Of a stretch of 36,775 bases of DNA, positions 8,155 through 17,007 are shown piece after piece (position 1 is the first letter of the stretch; every line of letters begins with the position of its first letter). Source of the stretch: an uncultured Clostridium sp. (GTDB taxonomy: Bacteria > Bacillota > Clostridia > TANB77 > CAG-508); the NCBI GenBank assembly GCA_947567695.1, contig CANONT010000016.1:1-36775 (forward strand), read 5' to 3'. The position numbers and the translations under genes are program-made. The notes below the pieces were generated by a model. It had not been told where the DNA came from, made no database searches, and saw nothing but the letters and a program-made list of their open reading frames with translations.

Positions 8155-9216
8155 ATGAGATTTGTAGATACGGAAGAAGCGAAAAAAGAATATAAAAAAT
8201 TTTTAGAAGGACATGAAAGAGGTAACTTTCAACAATCCCTAGAATGGGCAGAAGTAAAGAAGCCAAACTGGAAGCCAGAAGTAATTTTAGCGGAAGGGAA
8301 CAATGGAGAAATTATAGGTTCTCTTTGTGTGTGGATTCGTAAAATGCCAATTTTTGGTAATATTATGTACTCTTCGAGAGGACCAGTATGTGATATACAC
8401 AATGTAGCTGTCATGAAACAATTAACAGATGGTGCAAAAGAATTGGCTAAAAAATATAATGCGATTGTTTTAAGAATGGAACCAGATATTGTAAGCGATG
8501 ACCAAGATTTTAGAAAAGTGGTAACTAGTTTAGGGTATCGAATTAAAGATGATGCCAAAGATTTTAAAGATGAAATTCAACCAAGATATGTATTTCGATT
8601 AGACATCAAAGGGAAAACAGAAGATGAAATCATGGCAGGGTTTAAACAAAAATGGAGATACAATATTCGTCTAGCAACGAGAAAAGGTGTTACCATGAAA
8701 GAGGGAACCAAAGAAGATTTAAAAGACTTTCATAAAATTATGATAGAAACAGGGGCAAGAGATGGTTTTATCATTCGACCTTTGGAATATTTTGAAAAAA
8801 TGTATGATTGTTTAGGCCCCGATCATATGAAAATATTAATGGCATATTATGAAGGTAAGCCAATATCAGGTGTCATTCCTATTTTTTATGGCAATAAAAC
8901 TTGGTATTTATATGGAGCAAGCAGTAATGAACATCGTAATTTAATGCCAAACTATTTGCTACAATGGGAAATGATTAAAATGGCAATTCAAAGAAAAGAT
9001 GATGTATACGACTTTAGAGGTGTCTCAGGAGTAGTAGATGAAAGTCATCCACAATATGGATTATATCGCTTTAAACAAGGATTTGGAGCAACTTTCACAG
9101 AATTTATTGGAGAAGTGTATATGCCTTTTAAGCCACTTACTTATAAGTTATACCGCTTTTCAGAAAAGATTTTTAGAACTATACGCCAATTTAAAATGAA
9201 ATTAAAGAAAAAATAA
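8155..9216 (+). CDS. FemXAB-family peptidoglycan bridge aminoacyltransferase
   Basis: 353 residues, a typical length for FemX-type proteins without the long coiled coil of FemA. Family features are NFQQSLEWAEVK near the start, a GNAT-like fold, QKWRYNIRLATRKGV in the middle and VYDFRGVSGVVDESHPQYGLYRFKQGFG near the end. These enzymes transfer an amino acid from aminoacyl-tRNA (often Gly, Ser or Ala) to the stem peptide of lipid II, on the inner face of the membrane. The neighbour alr supplies D-Ala for the same pathway. The donor amino acid cannot be told from sequence. ATG 8155 has AGAGGAG upstream. Confidence 0.85.
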   Translation: MRFVDTEEAKKEYKKFLEGHERGNFQQSLEWAEVKKPNWKPEVILAEGNNGEIIGSLCVWIRKMPIFGNIMYSSRGPVCDIHNVAVMKQLTDGAKELAKKYNAIVLRMEPDIVSDDQDFRKVVTSLGYRIKDDAKDFKDEIQPRYVFRLDIKGKTEDEIMAGFKQKWRYNIRLATRKGVTMKEGTKEDLKDFHKIMIETGARDGFIIRPLEYFEKMYDCLGPDHMKILMAYYEGKPISGVIPIFYGNKTWYLYGASSNEHRNLMPNYLLQWEMIKMAIQRKDDVYDFRGVSGVVDESHPQYGLYRFKQGFGATFTEFIGEVYMPFKPLTYKLYRFSEKIFRTIRQFKMKLKKK

Positions 9217-9285
9217 ATATTAATGTTTCTTATAATTTAATATAGTCAACTTAAAAAATTTAGTAAAAAATAAAAGGATGATAAG

Positions 9286-10404
9286 GTGAATACTTTAGTA
9301 ATAAAAAAGGAAGATTTAAGACACAATATAGAAAAAATCAAAGATTTTGTTAGTAAAAGTGGAAAAGATGATCAAGGGAATCCTGTTAAAATTATAGCAG
9401 TGGTAAAAGGAAATGCCTATGGTCTTGGATTAGTGGAATTTACAAGATTTTTAATCGATCAAGGAATTTCGTTTTTTGCGGTAGCAACGCTAGAGGAAGC
9501 ACTTCAATTAAGAAAAGCAGGGATCCAAGAGGATATTTTGATGCTTTCTTCCACAGCGATTAAAGAAGATGTGGAAACTTTAGTGAAAAACGATATTATT
9601 ATTACGATTGGTTCTAAAGAAGATGTGGAAATTGCGGATCAGGTTGGCAAAGAGCAAGCTAAAAAAATAAGGGTACATCTTAAAATTGATACAGGATTTG
9701 GAAGATATGGTTTTGTTTATAGTAATCGTGATGGGATGATAGAAGTTTTAAAAAGTATGGAAAATATCAAGATAGAAGGGACTTTTTCTCATTTTTCACT
9801 TAGCTTTTTTGATGATCAATATACGAAAACGCAGTTCCAAAGATTTATTGATGTTGTGGAAGTTTTAAAAATGAATGAGATGGAAACAGGTATGCTTCAT
9901 ATTTGTAATTCTTCTGCTTTTTTGAAATTTCCGAATATGCATTTGAATGCGGTTAGAATTGGTTCTGCTTTTTTGGGAAGAATATCTTTTCAAAATTCGA
10001 TTGGATTGAAAAAAATAGGCTATTTGGAGTCACAAGTAGCAGAGATTAAAGAATTACCAAAAGGTTTTAATATTGGTTATTCTAACATCTATACAACACC
10101 CCAAAACATGAAAGTAGCTGTGATTCCGTGTGGTTATATGGATGGTGTTAATGTAAAAAATGAGAAAGATATGTTCCGAACGATTGATAAAATACGATAT
10201 TTAGCGGAAAATGTAAAATCATTTTTTAAGAAACAAGCTTTATATGTTAAAATAAAAGAGAGTAATTGTAAAATTTTAGGAAGAGTTGGAACGTATCATG
10301 TTGTATGTGAGATGGGACAAAAAGACATTAAAATTGGAGATACCGCAATTTTTTCTGTCAATCCTAAATTTGTAAATGCGAACATAAGAAGGGAGTATCG
10401 ATAA
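9286..10404 (+). CDS. alr: Alanine racemase, divergent
   Basis: Fold-type III PLP enzyme of 372 residues that interconverts L- and D-alanine for cell-wall synthesis. The PLP-lysine motif is AVVKGNAYGLG (usual VVKANAYG). HLKIDTGFGRYGF and the Tyr-containing GYMDG (usual GYADG) are present. The C-terminal region lacks the usual MDQ motif; the matching place reads VVCEMGQKD. The overall match supports an alanine-racemase-family enzyme, but specificity may differ (for example serine, or a VanT-like role). It starts at GTG 9286 behind AAAGGATG, and its stop codon shares one base with the start of the next gene, so the two are co-translated. Confidence 0.82.
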   Translation: MNTLVIKKEDLRHNIEKIKDFVSKSGKDDQGNPVKIIAVVKGNAYGLGLVEFTRFLIDQGISFFAVATLEEALQLRKAGIQEDILMLSSTAIKEDVETLVKNDIIITIGSKEDVEIADQVGKEQAKKIRVHLKIDTGFGRYGFVYSNRDGMIEVLKSMENIKIEGTFSHFSLSFFDDQYTKTQFQRFIDVVEVLKMNEMETGMLHICNSSAFLKFPNMHLNAVRIGSAFLGRISFQNSIGLKKIGYLESQVAEIKELPKGFNIGYSNIYTTPQNMKVAVIPCGYMDGVNVKNEKDMFRTIDKIRYLAENVKSFFKKQALYVKIKESNCKILGRVGTYHVVCEMGQKDIKIGDTAIFSVNPKFVNANIRREYR

Positions 10405-11495
10405 TGACTGAAGAAAAAGAGAAGAAAGAGGAAGTTTTGAAACAAGGCTTTTTTCAAAAAGTATGGAATTCGATTACCAAAATAGAAAAATATCCAGATA
10501 TGGCAGCAGAAGGATTAGGGAGAGCTTTTACATATATATGTAAGGTGGTAGCCATTTTAGCAATTGTTCTTTGCCTTGGTACCATGTATCAAACGTATCA
10601 TATGTTGCAAGAGGGAATGCAGTATCTAAAAAATGAGTTTCCAGAGTTTTCTTATCAAGAGGGAGTATTAGAGGTTTCTACGAAAGAGAGAATTACCATT
10701 TCTGAAGATGATTCTTATGTAGGTAGAACCATTATAGATACGAAAACAGAAGAGGAACAAGTAATCAATCAATATATCAATGAAATTGAGAAATCTGGTA
10801 GTGGTGTTATTATTTTGAAAGATAAGGTAATACTAAAAAATGGATCCATAGCAGGTACCATTAATTATCAGTATCGAGAACTATTAGATCAAATGGAAAT
10901 TAGCCAATTTACGAAGCAAACTGTGATAGATTATGTGAATAGTTCGCAAGTAATCGCCTTGTATGTGAGTGTGTTTATAACGATTTTTGTGTATAGTTTT
11001 ATTATGTATCTTCTAACAACTTTATCGAATGCAATATTCCTAAGTATATTTGGCTATTTAACAACTTGGATTGCACGTATAAAAATGAGATTTTTGGCAA
11101 TCTTTAATATGTCTATTTATGCTCTTACATTATCGATTTTTTTGAATATGTTATATATTGCTGTCAATATATTTATCGATTTCAATATGGAGTATTTCCA
11201 AGTGATGTATGTTGCTGTGGCAGCGATTTATTTGGTGGCAGCTATTTTTATCTTAAAGACAGAGTTTGTGAAACAACAGGTTGAATTGATGAAAATTTTA
11301 GAGACACAAGAATTGGTAAAAAAGGAAATGGAAGAAAAGGAACAGGCAGAAAAGCGAGAACAAGAGAAGAAAGAGAGACAAGAGAAGGATCAAGAAGAGG
11401 AGAAGAAACAAAAGGAGAAAGAACAAAAGAAAGATGAGAAAAAGGATTCCGATCAACAAGAAGGTGTTGAGGGGGGAGAACCAGAAGGAGTTTAA
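10404..11495 (+). CDS. DUF1189-like membrane protein with charged C-terminal tail
   Basis: A 363-residue protein with an N-terminal membrane segment (VVAILAIVLCLGTMY), an extracytoplasmic region, three to four membrane segments between about residues 185 and 290, and a long Glu/Lys/Gln-rich C-terminal helix likely to form a coiled coil. The arrangement and the N-terminal FFQKVWNSITKIEKYPDMA fit the DUF1189 family of unknown function. It overlaps alr by one base and precedes ftsH, so a role at the cell envelope is plausible but unproven. A small hairpin (11515-11537) lies between it and ftsH. Confidence 0.7.
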   Translation: MTEEKEKKEEVLKQGFFQKVWNSITKIEKYPDMAAEGLGRAFTYICKVVAILAIVLCLGTMYQTYHMLQEGMQYLKNEFPEFSYQEGVLEVSTKERITISEDDSYVGRTIIDTKTEEEQVINQYINEIEKSGSGVIILKDKVILKNGSIAGTINYQYRELLDQMEISQFTKQTVIDYVNSSQVIALYVSVFITIFVYSFIMYLLTTLSNAIFLSIFGYLTTWIARIKMRFLAIFNMSIYALTLSIFLNMLYIAVNIFIDFNMEYFQVMYVAVAAIYLVAAIFILKTEFVKQQVELMKILETQELVKKEMEEKEQAEKREQEKKERQEKDQEEEKKQKEKEQKKDEKKDSDQQEGVEGGEPEGV

Positions 11496-11580
11496 GCTTT
11501 GAAAATTTGCTGAGGTAGTTCGAGCATAGCGAGCTACAAGATGAGTATGTGTAAACAATGAAATAGGAGGAAGTAGAAAG

Positions 11581-13377
11581 ATGAGTAAGAAAAAGGATGA
11601 AAAGCAAAAAAATAAAAAACTGTGGATTTATCTAGTTAGTCTAGTAGTGCTATTGGTTTTATTAGTAGGGTTAGCAGTATTCTATATGAACAATAATAAA
11701 GAGAAAAAAGACGAAAATACACTAGCCTATACTGATTTAATCAAAGAGTTATCAGAAGGAAAAATAGAAAAAATCGAAATGACAGTTGGTAGTACAACTG
11801 TTAAGGTGAAACAAAAAGAGGTAGAAGAAGAGAAAAAGTCAATTGTACCAAATACAGAGAGTTTTATTGGTTTGGTACAAGATAAAGTAGCAGAAGGAAA
11901 TGAAATGGAATTAGTACAAAAGCCAAAAAGTGTATTAGCACAAATTCCACCTTTTATCATTTCATTTTTACCAACCTTCATTATGTTGGCTTTATTTGTT
12001 ATGATCTTTAAAATGCAAGGATTAGGCGAAAAAGGAAAGGTCTATGATGATACCGAAAGAAAAACAAAAGTCAAATTTGATGATGTGGCAGGATTAGATG
12101 AGGAAAAAGAGGAATTAGTTGAAATTGTAGAGTTTTTAAAGAAACCAGAAAAATTCACAAAAATGGGAGCTAAAATTCCAAAAGGTGTTTTATTGTATGG
12201 AAAGCCAGGAACAGGTAAAACCTTAATTGCTAAGGCGATTGCAGGAGAAGCAGAAGTACCTTTTATTTCTATGAGTGGGTCTGAATTTATTGAGATGTTT
12301 GCAGGTCTTGGTGCTTCTCGTGTGAGAAAATTATTTGAAAAGGCCAGAAAATTAGCACCTTGTATCGTATTTATTGATGAAATTGATGCCATCGGTTCTC
12401 GTAGAAGTTCAAATAGTGGAGCAGAAACAGAAAATAATCAAACCTTAAATCAATTATTGGTAGAAATGGATGGGTTTAGTTCAGAAGAAACCATTATTGT
12501 GTTGGCAGCAACGAACAGACCAGAAATGCTAGATAAAGCCTTATTAAGACCTGGAAGATTTGACAGACAAATTACGATTCCAACACCAGATTTAAAAGGA
12601 AGATTAGAAATTCTAAAAATACATTCAGAAGATAAGAGAGTATCAGAAGATGTCAATTTAGAAAGTATAGCAGAAGATACAGCAGGCTTGACAGGAGCAG
12701 AACTTGCGAATATTTTAAATGAAGCGGCTATTATTGCAACAAAGAACAAACATGAAGATATTGAAAATGACGATATTGAAGAAGCTGTGAAAAAGGTAAC
12801 AGTAGGATTAGAAAAGCGTACCAGAGTCTATTCTGAAAAAGATAAAAAGCTAACGGCTTATCATGAGGCTGGACATGCTGTCGTTAGCAGATATTTGCCA
12901 ACCCAAACAGATGTAAAAGAAGTATCGATTATTCCAAGAGGTGTGGCAGGTGGCTATACGATGTATAAATCAGATGAGGACAAATACTATATTTCTAAAA
13001 CAGAAATGCAAGAAAAGTTAATTGCTTTGTTAGGTGGACGAGCAGCAGAAAAATTAGTATTAGATGATATTTCGACAGGGGCTAGTAATGATATTGAAGT
13101 GGCTACTCAGATCGCAAGGGATATGGTAACGAAATATGGTATGAGTGACACTTTGGGACCAATTGACTTCCAAGGAAAAGAACCATATGAAATGCAAATG
13201 TTTGGCGAGGATATTGGCGATAAAATAGGACAAGAAGTAAAGACGTTAATTGATACCGCTTACAATGATGCTCAAACGTTATTAAAACAACATAGAGATA
13301 AGTTGGATCGTATTGCAGAAGAGCTTCTACAAAAAGAGAAAATTAATGAAGCAGATTTTAAGAAGTTTTTTGATTAA
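11581..13377 (+). CDS. ftsH: ATP-dependent zinc metalloprotease FtsH
   Basis: Membrane-bound AAA+ protease that degrades misfolded membrane proteins and selected regulators. Its 598 residues carry two N-terminal membrane segments (near residues 13-35 and 122-141) and Walker A GKPGTGKT (usual GPPGTGKT). Walker B is FIDEIDAIG, the second region of homology is RPGRFDRQI, the zinc site is HEAGH and the third zinc ligand lies near STGASNDI. The pore loop reads MFAGLGAS where MFVGVGAS is common. ATG 11581 has AGGAGG upstream. Probably read with alr and the DUF1189 gene. It lacks the long acidic tail seen in some members. Confidence 0.97.
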   Translation: MSKKKDEKQKNKKLWIYLVSLVVLLVLLVGLAVFYMNNNKEKKDENTLAYTDLIKELSEGKIEKIEMTVGSTTVKVKQKEVEEEKKSIVPNTESFIGLVQDKVAEGNEMELVQKPKSVLAQIPPFIISFLPTFIMLALFVMIFKMQGLGEKGKVYDDTERKTKVKFDDVAGLDEEKEELVEIVEFLKKPEKFTKMGAKIPKGVLLYGKPGTGKTLIAKAIAGEAEVPFISMSGSEFIEMFAGLGASRVRKLFEKARKLAPCIVFIDEIDAIGSRRSSNSGAETENNQTLNQLLVEMDGFSSEETIIVLAATNRPEMLDKALLRPGRFDRQITIPTPDLKGRLEILKIHSEDKRVSEDVNLESIAEDTAGLTGAELANILNEAAIIATKNKHEDIENDDIEEAVKKVTVGLEKRTRVYSEKDKKLTAYHEAGHAVVSRYLPTQTDVKEVSIIPRGVAGGYTMYKSDEDKYYISKTEMQEKLIALLGGRAAEKLVLDDISTGASNDIEVATQIARDMVTKYGMSDTLGPIDFQGKEPYEMQMFGEDIGDKIGQEVKTLIDTAYNDAQTLLKQHRDKLDRIAEELLQKEKINEADFKKFFD

Positions 13378-13380
13378 TGT

Positions 13381-13453
13381 GGCATTGGGATTTCTTAGCT
13401 GTTATGTGCATAGCAAATTACAGCTAAGTTATGCCTTTAGATTCTATTTTTTT
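13381..13453 (+). terminator. Probable terminator after ftsH
   Basis: A 9-bp stem CTTAGCTGT/ACAGCTAAG (13394-13402 with 13420-13428), bracketed by GGCAT/ATGCC, is followed after some bases by a T run at 13447-13453. The distance to the T run makes this a weaker call. Confidence 0.5.
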
Positions 13454-13509
13454 GAATAAAAGGATTACATATGAATATAAAAATAGAAAATTTAGAAGGA
13501 AATTAAAAA

Positions 13510-13944
13510 ATGAAAAATATTATAGTGGGTGTATGCATCAAAAAAGAAGGAAAAATTTTGATGGTTCAAGAAGCAAGAAAAAAAGTATATAAAATGTAGA
13601 ATTTTCCGATGGGACATTTAGATGCTGAAGAAACAATTTTTGAAGGAGCAAAAAGAGAAGTAAAAGAAGAAACTGGTTATGAAGTGGAATTGACAAGTAT
13701 AATTTCAATACAAAATTATCCTAATAAAGAGAATATAAAAATAACATTTAATGCTAATATAATAGATGGAGATATTTCGTATGATAAGAATGAAGTATTA
13801 GATGTAAAATGGATTTCAATAGAAGAATTAGAGAATATGACTAGCAAAGAATTAAGAGCATACAATTCAAGTAGAGATATCATAAAAGATGCAAAAGAAA
13901 ATAAAGAATATCCTTTAGAAATTATTAAGAAGTTGGTGTATTAA
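13510..13944 (+). pseudogene. Nudix hydrolase with an in-frame amber codon
   Basis: Starting at ATG 13510 (AGAAGGA upstream), codon 30 is TAG (13597-13599); the same frame then continues to TAA at 13942. After the stop comes an intact Nudix box (G-x5-E-x7-REVKEETGY), so the sequence is otherwise well kept. Nudix proteins often have Trp at this place before the F/P-G-G motif, so a TGG to TAG change is the simplest cause. Translation could restart at ATG 13609, giving a 111-residue protein with the Nudix box but without the N-terminal strand. Such enzymes hydrolyse nucleoside diphosphate derivatives. It is first of three broken accessory genes in a row. Confidence 0.75.
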
Positions 13945-14005
13945 TTATATTTAATATATTACAAAGAAAAACATTTATATAATTTTAAAAAGGAGAATGA
14001 AAAAA

Positions 14006-14757
14006 GTGAAGATTAGTAAAGACTATAATAAATATTATGAAGAAGTAGGCAATGAATATAATAATATTCGTTTAGATGCTAAAAATGATAGAGAAAATGT
14101 TATTGGGATTTTAAAAAAATATTCAAATTCTAAAAATGCAAAAATTCTAGACATTGGTTGTGGTACAGGAAAATATGGAGAGATGATGCAAGAAAATGGA
14201 TATAAAGTTGTTGGAATAGACAAATCGGAAACTCAAATTAATCAAGCAAAGCAATTAATGGAAGCTTATAAAGGAGATGTGCCACAAACTTACCATTTAA
14301 AAATGAATCGTTTGATATTTGCACCATGATTATAATGATTCAACAATTATCAAAAAAAGATAGAATAAAGGCATTTGAAGAAGCACATAGAGTTTTAAAA
14401 ACAAATGGTATATTGCTTATAAAAACTTGTTCTCATGAAGATTTAAAATATAGATTTACAGCTAAATTTTTCCCAAAAACTCTTGGAATAGATAAAACAA
14501 GATATCCAGATATAACTGAATTAAGAAAAGAATTATCAATTTTTTCAAAAATAGAAATAGAAAATTCATCTATAATTGTTGAAAAAAGCAAAGAAAAATA
14601 TTTAGAACAATATAAAAAAAGAGGTACTTCAAACTTTAGTTTTCTTACAGATAAAGAAATTTGCGAAGGAATAAAAGAATTTGAAAAAACTTATAAAGAA
14701 CAAGATATAATTCAAAAAATTACAAAAAATACTTTTGTAATTGCAAGGAAGGATTAA
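14006..14757 (+). pseudogene. SAM-dependent methyltransferase, frameshifted
   Basis: The first segment (GTG 14006, or ATG 13997 which lies too close to the AAGGAG) carries the class I SAM-binding motif ILDIGCGTGKYG and the acidic loop VGIDKSE. Around 14290-14300 the frame breaks: the downstream sequence continues as LPFKNESFDICTM in another frame, which needs one base that is missing near CAAACTTACC. The rest of the gene ends at 14757. No CGG codon or classic slippery heptamer is present, so this looks like a true deletion, unlike the kinase gene that follows. Restored length would be about 250 residues. Substrate unknown; small-molecule or nucleotide methylation is possible. Confidence 0.7.
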
Positions 14758-14761
14758 TTTT

Positions 14762-15293
14762 ATGAAAAAATTATTTGTAATTACTGGTAGAACTGGAGCA
14801 GGAAAATCAACTTTATGTCAAAAACTACAAGAATATTTTAATTATCCACTTCTTAGTTTTGCTAGCATGGGAAAGAAATTCGCTAATGCAAATGGTTATA
14901 ACCGTATTAGAGAATGTCATTTAGCAATGGGTTTAAATGAATTTAAAACGAAAATATCTCGGGCATATTTTAAATATAATTAATGAACAATTAAGTAACA
15001 GTGATGTTGTTATTGTTGATGGACTTTATATAGATGATGTGGTAAGAGTACTGAAAGAAAATTATAATTGTAAGATGATGTATTTGGAAACAGATAATAA
15101 TATTCGTTATGAAAGAATAGCTAAAAGATTATCGATTACAATAGAACAAGCTAAAAAAGAAAATAAAATTAAAGAAAGATTAAAAGATGAGGTTGGAATA
15201 GATAGATTAATTAAAAGTGCTGATTATGTTATTGATGGTAATAAATCAATAAATGAAGTTTTTGAAGCTACAAAACAATTTATAGCAGAATAA
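14762..15293 (+). CDS. P-loop nucleotide kinase-like protein read through a +1 shift at CGG
   Basis: A P-loop ATPase of about 176 residues if one +1 shift is made. The N-terminal Walker A is GRTGAGKST; the later VVIVDGLYIDDVVRVL and the ERIAKR/KERLKDE regions resemble the dephospho-CoA kinase and nucleoside monophosphate kinase group. Zero frame ends at TAA 14981-14983. The break falls exactly on TCT CGG G (14957-14963): dropping the C gives GGG CAT ATT TTA and a continuous protein to 15293. ATG 14762 has AAGGAAGG upstream. The two genes before it are damaged, so this gene may simply be decaying. The identical form of the break to those in ffh argues for read-through. Confidence 0.6.
14957..14963 (+). 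other. Putative +1 frameshift site UCU CGG G
   Basis: Zero-frame codons are TCT (Ser) and CGG; the coding sequence downstream is in the +1 frame starting with GGG at 14961. Same layout (NNU CGG R) as the three ffh sites. Confidence 0.6.
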
Positions 15294-15327
15294 AATTTTC
15301 AAAAAGATTATACTGAAAATCAAAAGA

Positions 15328-15357
15328 CAATACTACTAAGCAGAAGTATTGTTTTTT
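15328..15357 (+). terminator. Terminator after the kinase gene
   Basis: CAATACT/AGTATTG stem (15328-15334 with 15345-15351), 10-base loop, then six T. It is a shorter relative of the palindrome at 6398-6433 and likewise overlaps the 3' end of an HD-gene remnant on the other strand. Confidence 0.75.
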
Positions 15358-15644
15358 GATTTTGCTTTATTGATTGCCTTTTGAAAAAATTCGTAATAAG
15401 GTTCTAATTCTTCTTTTGCGAAATCTAAAGAAAGAATATTATGTTTTTCATTCAACTTAAAATTCAATTCCCTTTGTTGCATTAGATGACATTGATTATG
15501 TTGTTCTGGTGTTCCTAAAAGGGAAGCTTCAGGAAGTTTACAATCCATTAATGATATACCAATTTTCACAATGTTTTCATCTGCACCATATTTTTTAGCT
15601 AATCTAATTCCTGCATCTAAAGAAATATGATATAGAAATTCCAT
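15336..15644 (-). pseudogene. Second, deleted copy of the HD-domain-like gene
   Basis: Closely similar at nucleotide level to the pseudogene at 6412-7005 over two blocks: the start region from MEFLYHISLDAG to LGTP-QH, and the C-terminal block LNFKLNEKHNILSLDFAKEELEPYYEFFQK. The N-terminal 24 residues are missing, one base is lost near 15498, and about 200 bp between the blocks is deleted. The remaining frame is open but lacks the QHHG and ANSD segments, so it is unlikely to be functional. Both copies lie on the minus strand about 9 kb apart. Confidence 0.7.
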
Positions 15645-15728
15645 AGCATCAATATTTTCAACTCATATTTCCAAAAATGCAGAATAAGTTTAAACTTAAA
15701 CAAACTGAAACTTAAAAATATTAACTCA

Positions 15729-15757
15729 TTGTAAATGACAGTAGTGTATGATATAAT
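15729..15757 (+). promoter_or_regulatory. Extended -10 promoter of the HipA-like gene
   Basis: TTGTAA at 15729-15734, 17-base spacer, TATAAT at 15752-15757 preceded by TGA (extended -10, TGN). The start codon follows about 28 bases later. Confidence 0.75.
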
Positions 15758-15785
15758 CACAACATAGAAGAAAGAGAGGAAATCT

Positions 15786-16988
15786 ATGGTAGAAAAATAC
15801 ATTTTAATGAATCAAAATAGAGAAGTACTAAAATTTGAATTTGACCAAGACTTAAACGTTATAACAAAAATAGATGAAATAGATCATTTAGACTATGCAC
15901 CACTCAATATAAAAAATATAGCAGAAGAAAAAAGAGTCATAGAATTAAACAATTGGTTTAATGATAGGGGAATACCAGTATATAGAGACAATGCCAAAGA
16001 ATTATTGGAGATTTTTGGTGTGAATCATGTAAAAGAATTAATCAACAAAAATTATGCCTTATCCGTATCTGACCAATACTGGTTTAAACCAGAAGAAGGA
16101 CAGGTAGAATGGAAAGAAATCAATTATTTTGATAAAAATTATGATAGTATCAGTTTTGCAGATGGTACTTTTGGAAGCGGAGCAGGGAAATCATTAAAAC
16201 AAAGAAACAAGGATGCTTCGTACAAGACTCCTAATAACACAACCAACGGTCAGTTAAAAAAAGTATGGATTAAAAAAGAAGGAGAAAATTATTTATATAA
16301 AGGGGCAGGTACCGTTCATAATTTTGAACCAATTAATGAAGTGTTAGCAAGTAGAATATGTGATATATTAGAATTGCCACATGTAGAATATACATTAGAT
16401 GTTGTTCATAGTAAAAGGCAAGATACATTAGTAAGTGTGTGTAAGAGTGCTATTAACAAAGATGAGGAAATTATACCAGCACATAGTATATTAACCGAGA
16501 GATCAAAAGAAGTTACCAAAACACCAGAGGATTATTATTTATATTTAAAAATATTAAAACAACATCATGTACCAAAGGCAGAAGAATACTTACAAAAGAT
16601 GTTTATGTTGGATTATATTTTATTAAATGAAGATAGACATTTGAGTAATTTTGGGGTAGTAAGAGATGTACAAACCTTGGAATGGAAAAGGATTTGCCCT
16701 ATATTTGATACAGGAAGAAGTATGAATACAAATGTTACTAGGAATTACTGGGATTTTTCTGAGGGAGAAATAAAATGCTTTACAACGGAATTGATTCCAA
16801 GCAAAAGTTTAGAAAAGTTCTTTACTATAAAAATAAGTGAAGAGCAGATAGCAAAGATGAAGACATTAGATAGAGAGTATCAAGATTTATTAAAGAAATA
16901 TCAAGAGTACACCAAGTTATCAAATGAGGGAATTGAATTGCTTGTGAAAGGATATCAAAAAAGAATTGAGGTTTTTGAAAATAGATAA
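15786..16988 (+). CDS. HipA-like kinase-fold protein, orphan
   Basis: 400 residues. The C-terminal half has the HipA/PI-kinase-like catalytic signature: MLDYILLNEDRHLSNFGV near residue 280 (catalytic Asp in NEDRH, metal-binding Asn in SNFG) and PIFDTGRSM (usual PxYD) after it. The Lys-containing VWIKKEGENYLYKG strand lies near residue 165, and FGSGAGKSLKQRN precedes it. Known HipA proteins phosphorylate aminoacyl-tRNA synthetases or other targets and are paired with the HTH protein HipB; no hipB-like gene is adjacent here. Many such orphan HipA-domain proteins occur in Clostridia with unknown roles. It ends 20 bases before prmC, which may share its transcript. Confidence 0.75.
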   Translation: MVEKYILMNQNREVLKFEFDQDLNVITKIDEIDHLDYAPLNIKNIAEEKRVIELNNWFNDRGIPVYRDNAKELLEIFGVNHVKELINKNYALSVSDQYWFKPEEGQVEWKEINYFDKNYDSISFADGTFGSGAGKSLKQRNKDASYKTPNNTTNGQLKKVWIKKEGENYLYKGAGTVHNFEPINEVLASRICDILELPHVEYTLDVVHSKRQDTLVSVCKSAINKDEEIIPAHSILTERSKEVTKTPEDYYLYLKILKQHHVPKAEEYLQKMFMLDYILLNEDRHLSNFGVVRDVQTLEWKRICPIFDTGRSMNTNVTRNYWDFSEGEIKCFTTELIPSKSLEKFFTIKISEEQIAKMKTLDREYQDLLKKYQEYTKLSNEGIELLVKGYQKRIEVFENR

Positions 16989-17007
16989 AAGGAAAGAAGG
17001 TGTGAGT

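Noticed and set aside
13597..13599. TAG in the Nudix gene as a pyrrolysine or reassigned codon
   Set aside because: TAG ends ffh and the gene at 24983, and the position fits a simple TGG to TAG change; no supporting tRNA or synthetase is in the window.
14290..14300. Programmed frameshift in the methyltransferase gene
   Set aside because: The break needs one added base, has no CGG and no slippery heptamer; a deletion is simpler.
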